Positions 63,056 through 64,000 of a stretch of DNA of 64,000 nucleotides are shown piece after piece. The notes under the pieces are model-generated. The model saw only the letters and a list, made by a program, of their open reading frames with translations, was not told where the DNA came from and ran no database searches. The position numbers and the translations under genes were made by a program. Source of the stretch: Flavobacteriaceae bacterium. Lineage in GTDB: Bacteria; Bacteroidota; Bacteroidia; Flavobacteriales; Flavobacteriaceae. Location: the NCBI GenBank assembly GCA_021739635.1, contig JAIPBH010000005.1, positions 124,001-188,000 on the forward strand, written 5' to 3'. Every line of letters starts with the position of its first letter. Within the stretch, counting starts at the first letter, position 1.

Positions 63056-63724
63056 CTATTCTTTAACAATGATAATTGATGCTTTTACATCTTTAGAAAG
63101 CGCCCAATAATTGGAAGTTATAATATTTTGTTGGTCGTCAACAACTTTAAAAAAAGCGGTATTTGGGAGTAAATATCCTTCACTTAAAGCCAAAAAATCT
63201 ATTTTATTAAAGCCTTCTTTTAAATCTAACTTAAACCCATTAACGGCGTTTGTTAAAAAAATTCTAGGATTTATAATTTCGTCATTTACTGAAATATTTA
63301 TTAAATCTCCATCTTGTTCGCCATAATCACTATACATTACATAAACATATTTTGATTTTGTTTTAAAATCTCCAAAATAAACATCTGTTTTACTACCAAC
63401 ATTACCTAAAAACATCTCGTTTTTAATTTCATCACTTTTTTTGCTCAATCTTTTCTCATATAATTCTCCAGGATTACCAAAGGTTTCACCAAACATTGAA
63501 AATTCTTTTTTTGGCACGTTGAAATTTGAATCTGTTTTTGGTACCGATAAGCCACTAAAACTATTGTTTTGATTTGTTTTTGAAGGAAAAGGAATGCTTG
63601 TAACTGCTGAGTCTTTTTTACTTTCTATTGCAGGTATAGCAATAGATTTTTTTTGACTATCAATTTGAGCATTGATAGTTAATGACATAAAAAAAAGGAA
63701 TAGATATATAAAATTAATTCTCAT
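63056..63724 (-). CDS. Secreted protein of unknown function
   Basis: The 222-residue product has a signal peptide (about 1-19, cut after INA). The N-terminal third is low-complexity and rich in serine, lysine and asparagine. The C-terminal part (about 85-222) is predicted as beta strands (KSKYVYVMYSDYGEQDGDLINISVNDEIINPRIFL, then GFKLDLKEGFNKIDFLALSEG), suggesting a jelly-roll domain. No catalytic motif is seen. It stands alone between the helicase and the right edge. Confidence 0.75.
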   Translation of the reverse strand: MRINFIYLFLFFMSLTINAQIDSQKKSIAIPAIESKKDSAVTSIPFPSKTNQNNSFSGLSVPKTDSNFNVPKKEFSMFGETFGNPGELYEKRLSKKSDEIKNEMFLGNVGSKTDVYFGDFKTKSKYVYVMYSDYGEQDGDLINISVNDEIINPRIFLTNAVNGFKLDLKEGFNKIDFLALSEGYLLPNTAFFKVVDDQQNIITSNYWALSKDVKASIIIVKE

Positions 63725-63761
63725 TTGTTATAATCGATTTTCAAAAAAGGAATTTATGTAT

Positions 63762-63792
63762 CAAAGATATTTTTTTATCTAATCAACGTCAA
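63762..63792 (-). promoter_or_regulatory. Promoter of the secreted-unknown gene
   Basis: On the minus strand a TTG (63790-63792) is followed after 20 bases by TATCTTTG (63762-63769), close to the Bacteroidota consensus. It lies 38 bases before the start at 63724. The rest of 63793-64000 has no convincing ORF, apart from an ATG at 63997-63999 that could begin a gene beyond the edge. Confidence 0.6.
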
Positions 63793-64000
63793 TTCTTTGC
63801 TAGTTATTTTGCAATCATTTAACAATAATCATTCCTAAAAACCAAAATTTCCAATTTAATTCAAGTATATATCCTACTCTATTTAATATAATTAAGTTAA
63901 AACTATGAATTTATTATTATGTTATACATAGTACTGTAACAAATTTAATTTTTAGTCGTCTATAAAGTATAATCAATCAAATAAAAATTAGAAATCATGA

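Overview
The window (about one third G+C) is a piece of chromosome from a member of the Bacteroidota, almost certainly family Flavobacteriaceae. The signs are: PorX (the PglZ-type response regulator of type IX secretion systems), a fused LpxC/FabZ, a bifunctional HisB and HisIE, promoters of the Bacteroidota type (TTG, about 20 nt, TAnnTTTG), A-rich leaders without Shine-Dalgarno sites, and long dyads inside operon gaps. No rRNA, tRNA, CRISPR array, phage or insertion sequence was recognised. All large genes read as intact.

Layout. 1-413: a small secreted peptide gene overlapping a truncated membrane-protein gene (minus). 588-2665: tsaE and porX (minus), divergent from an HD phosphohydrolase (2782-4002). 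4056-9878: lipid A and central metabolism (lpxD, lpxC/fabZ, lpxA, efp, a second lpxD-like gene, sucD). 10098-13709: fabG, a von Willebrand A-like membrane protein and an SPFH protein. 13820-21266: a complete histidine operon in the order GDCBHAF(IE), preceded by a promoter, an 18-codon leader peptide with four consecutive His codons, and mutually exclusive hairpins, i.e. a classical ribosome-stalling attenuator. 21320-25151: housekeeping and unknown genes (truA, DUF2461, DUF72, a hotdog thioesterase). 25282-30201: a leu-type operon leuC-leuD-(isopropylmalate/citramalate synthase)-leuB with a near-consensus promoter and a strong terminator. 30201-32393: three membrane-protein genes (minus). 32615-35133: an EF-G paralogue that lacks the catalytic switch II histidine, followed by a small helical protein.

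35350-47938 is an accessory stretch concerned mostly with sugars and export: a secreted intradiol-dioxygenase-like protein, a DUF1080 lipoprotein, a GH13 sucrose-phosphorylase-like enzyme, a TetR-controlled ABC/HlyD/TolC exporter whose ATPase domain is degenerate, a GH3 beta-glucosidase, a secreted TIM-barrel isomerase and a Crp-like regulator. 48017-55171 is a TetR-TolC-HlyD-OsmC-ABC-ABC-permease-permease efflux operon resembling a split YbhGFSR system, with two ATPases that carry complementary defects. 55307-58083 is an agmatine-to-putrescine operon with a DMT transporter. 58156-63724 holds an SDR protein with a zinc-ribbon-like N-terminus, another DMT transporter, a cold-shock-domain protein, a DEAH helicase and a secreted unknown.

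The best candidates for new biology are the histidine attenuator, the two exporters with non-canonical ATPases, the EF-G paralogue, the overlapping small gene at the left edge, and structured intra-operon spacers in the lpx, his and leu operons.
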